DNA of 64,000 nt from Candidatus Melainabacteria bacterium (GTDB lineage Bacteria > Cyanobacteriota > Vampirovibrionia > Obscuribacterales > Obscuribacteraceae): positions 62,001 through 126,000 of the forward strand of contig RXJR01000005.1 in the NCBI GenBank assembly GCA_003963305.1, written 5' to 3'. Positions 63,901 through 64,000 of the stretch are shown here, piece by piece; positions within the stretch are counted from its first letter, which is position 1, and each line of letters opens with the position of its first letter. The position numbers and the translations under genes are program-made. The notes beneath the pieces are model-generated. The model did not search any database. It saw only the letters and a list, made by a program, of their open reading frames with translations, and had not been told where the DNA came from.

Positions 63901-64000
63901 ATTGTCTTGTTGCGGAGGTTAGCTCCTGCACAGAACTCTTCGCGCCATATTTTGCAGCCAGTTCTGTGGCTTGTTCAGTTAAAGCAGATGACCGTTCAGT
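60989..64000 (-). CDS. Giant helical-repeat protein, 5' end outside the window
   Basis: The frame is open through base 64000, so the protein is longer than the 1003 codons visible. The seen part begins with at least three, probably five, tandem helical repeats of about 95 residues. Each opens with a pattern like VRELSTATREFNQATNAVERAEAY, followed by KMEKAAGAV and (Q)TVESLGAPVETAAR. They are rich in Ala, Thr, Glu, Arg and Ser with few Gly or Pro. A moderately hydrophobic stretch (TLADIAMATGGILTLDGVAAYN) lies in the C-terminal third, then a Gln/Asn/Ala linker and a Pro/Gly-rich tail ending in QLTRKGDDNLAKV-like sequence. It converges with fabF. No family is known to me; a long cytoplasmic or surface rod is likely. 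Confidence 0.8.
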   Translation of the reverse strand, partial: TERSSALTEQATELAAKYGAKSSVQELTSATRQFNEAATATERAQALGAVERASARVANEIPEAGASLRTTVEGLRAPVQTAAKVEQTELVATQIAERSSQLTQETARLSTKFAENPAVRELSTATREFNQATNAVERAEAYAKMEKAAGAVKELSPEGAQVARTVESLGAPVETAARAQRIESAVAQVDERISSLSAQTRTLAQDVAVEGRVPASVRELESATARMKQATTATEKAEAYAAVQKSATEVATEFPARSTQISKTVESMAPHVEAAERLTQFENVSSRVAYHADDVAREATLLKATSTAPLKSEAALSELQTSASTFKAATASERTEQLAQMNKNLRLVEAEVGEARVAGLRTSVARLENEAGTFERMATVDRSVAHVSEQSQSVVRQVSALEAKATTDAARISLENIRVAATESGAANVLNRTEQLSLRAKDIATVEREMGTSAGAQVRQALADLDRSTVAARTSSIDLVEYQGAKIQQQLGSLQEGSLGSRVQALRLEQLQHDVAVMKAIVPGDSVVAPHLLKLEQQISGVDAIANILAHPEVARAPGRELLKLAQSADAATATAAADRIILSGKSIEKLGDGPVSGLISERAQFWSNQRKLTDLEDTVKTKLFESGKLFGLPVNEPIFKKTLADIAMATGGILTLDGVAAYNLNKIAAMARDNVLSAQAEAQARKAEQAGKDEQTRNNEQSKKEAEVKPTEVKGASGAAQTQGTNQTAAASSSTNAANPANANNASAAPKAADSATGDNYVRASQQVVFKNDAQDVKMSPAMQVYGTPKFLHADETNNIPAGSFPTAGASWWWKQQHGGNPWGFNRGPGAPPVVAEEARPSVQITPRARGIAATPEQDLTKIAQVRFPIPRVMEISNQAMLLNSPNQFTSKAGRPGVVGGAAGASKSWTTVDWSQIGSHRVAASEGGKGNQDLSKLEKDEELGIDGSGSAAAPTNQAGAINLAQNLSQNANDPNAVDPNDPNAVVALNTQPTKGDDNLAKV

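Overview
The window (about half G+C by eye) is a dense bacterial chromosome segment with roughly 58 protein genes on both strands. I recognise no rRNA, tRNA, CRISPR array, insertion sequence or phage gene. The mix of genes includes YvcK beside a RapZ-like domain, PspA, two DUF4388 proteins, a Roadblock/LC7 protein, an FHA-adenylate cyclase, LysM and many secreted proteins of unknown family. I see no photosynthesis genes. This fits an environmental non-photosynthetic relative of cyanobacteria (Vampirovibrionia/Melainabacteria, perhaps Obscuribacterales), but that placement is an inference from gene content and not from a marker gene.

Layout. 1-3428: truncated MgtE, an acyl-CoA carboxylase carboxyltransferase and an unknown gene. 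3788-9084: a divergent ECF sigma factor followed by a 1566-residue protein that joins an anti-sigma zinc finger to a huge disordered tract and a C-terminal Roadblock domain. 9093-16983: leucyl aminopeptidase, a DUF4388 protein with MshEN-like motifs, a secreted protein and a LysM protein. 17003-26398: glycerate kinase, DCC oxidoreductase, an orphan protein with two FtsH-periplasmic-domain-like copies, a lipase-like hydrolase, a phosphotransferase, RpiB, a WYL protein and ArgS. 26580-30414: a TPR/TonB-C protein and a sigma / triple-zinc-finger anti-sigma / Spy-like operon. 30847-35005: metK, then FHA-cyclase, NagZ and a small membrane protein. 35120-43217: a DUF4388 protein with a dead GGDEF domain, PspA, and secreted hydrolases and hypotheticals. 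43292-48780: TsaC, EF-hand protein, MiaB, RibD, PfkA. 49112-52356: SucCD and a patatin. 52358-55893: a likely five-gene operon (def, unknown, RapZ-C-like, YvcK, flavin reductase). 56095-60937: hydrolase, unknown secreted protein, CobU, YgjP-like peptidase, FabF. 60989-64000: the 3' part of a giant repeat protein.

How it fits together. Housekeeping genes cover central carbon metabolism (PfkA, RpiB, SucCD, glycerate kinase, carboxyltransferase, YvcK), SAM synthesis, tRNA A37 modification (TsaC, MiaB), translation (ArgS, Def) and lipid synthesis (FabF). Between them lies an unusually rich set of signalling proteins: two sigma/anti-sigma modules, one with a candidate autoregulatory ECF promoter; a possible cyclic-di-GMP reader; a degenerate GGDEF protein; an adenylate cyclase; and a Roadblock protein, a class that normally serves small Ras-like GTPases.

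The strongest candidate for something undescribed is the sigma factor plus ZAS-disordered-Roadblock protein at 3788-9084. The orphan duplicated FtsH-like periplasmic protein, the triple-ZAS operon, the MshEN-DUF4388 protein and the giant 95-residue-repeat protein are the next most interesting. Start sites were adjusted where a ribosome binding site or signal peptide favoured a different codon. Domain calls are by motif recognition only.
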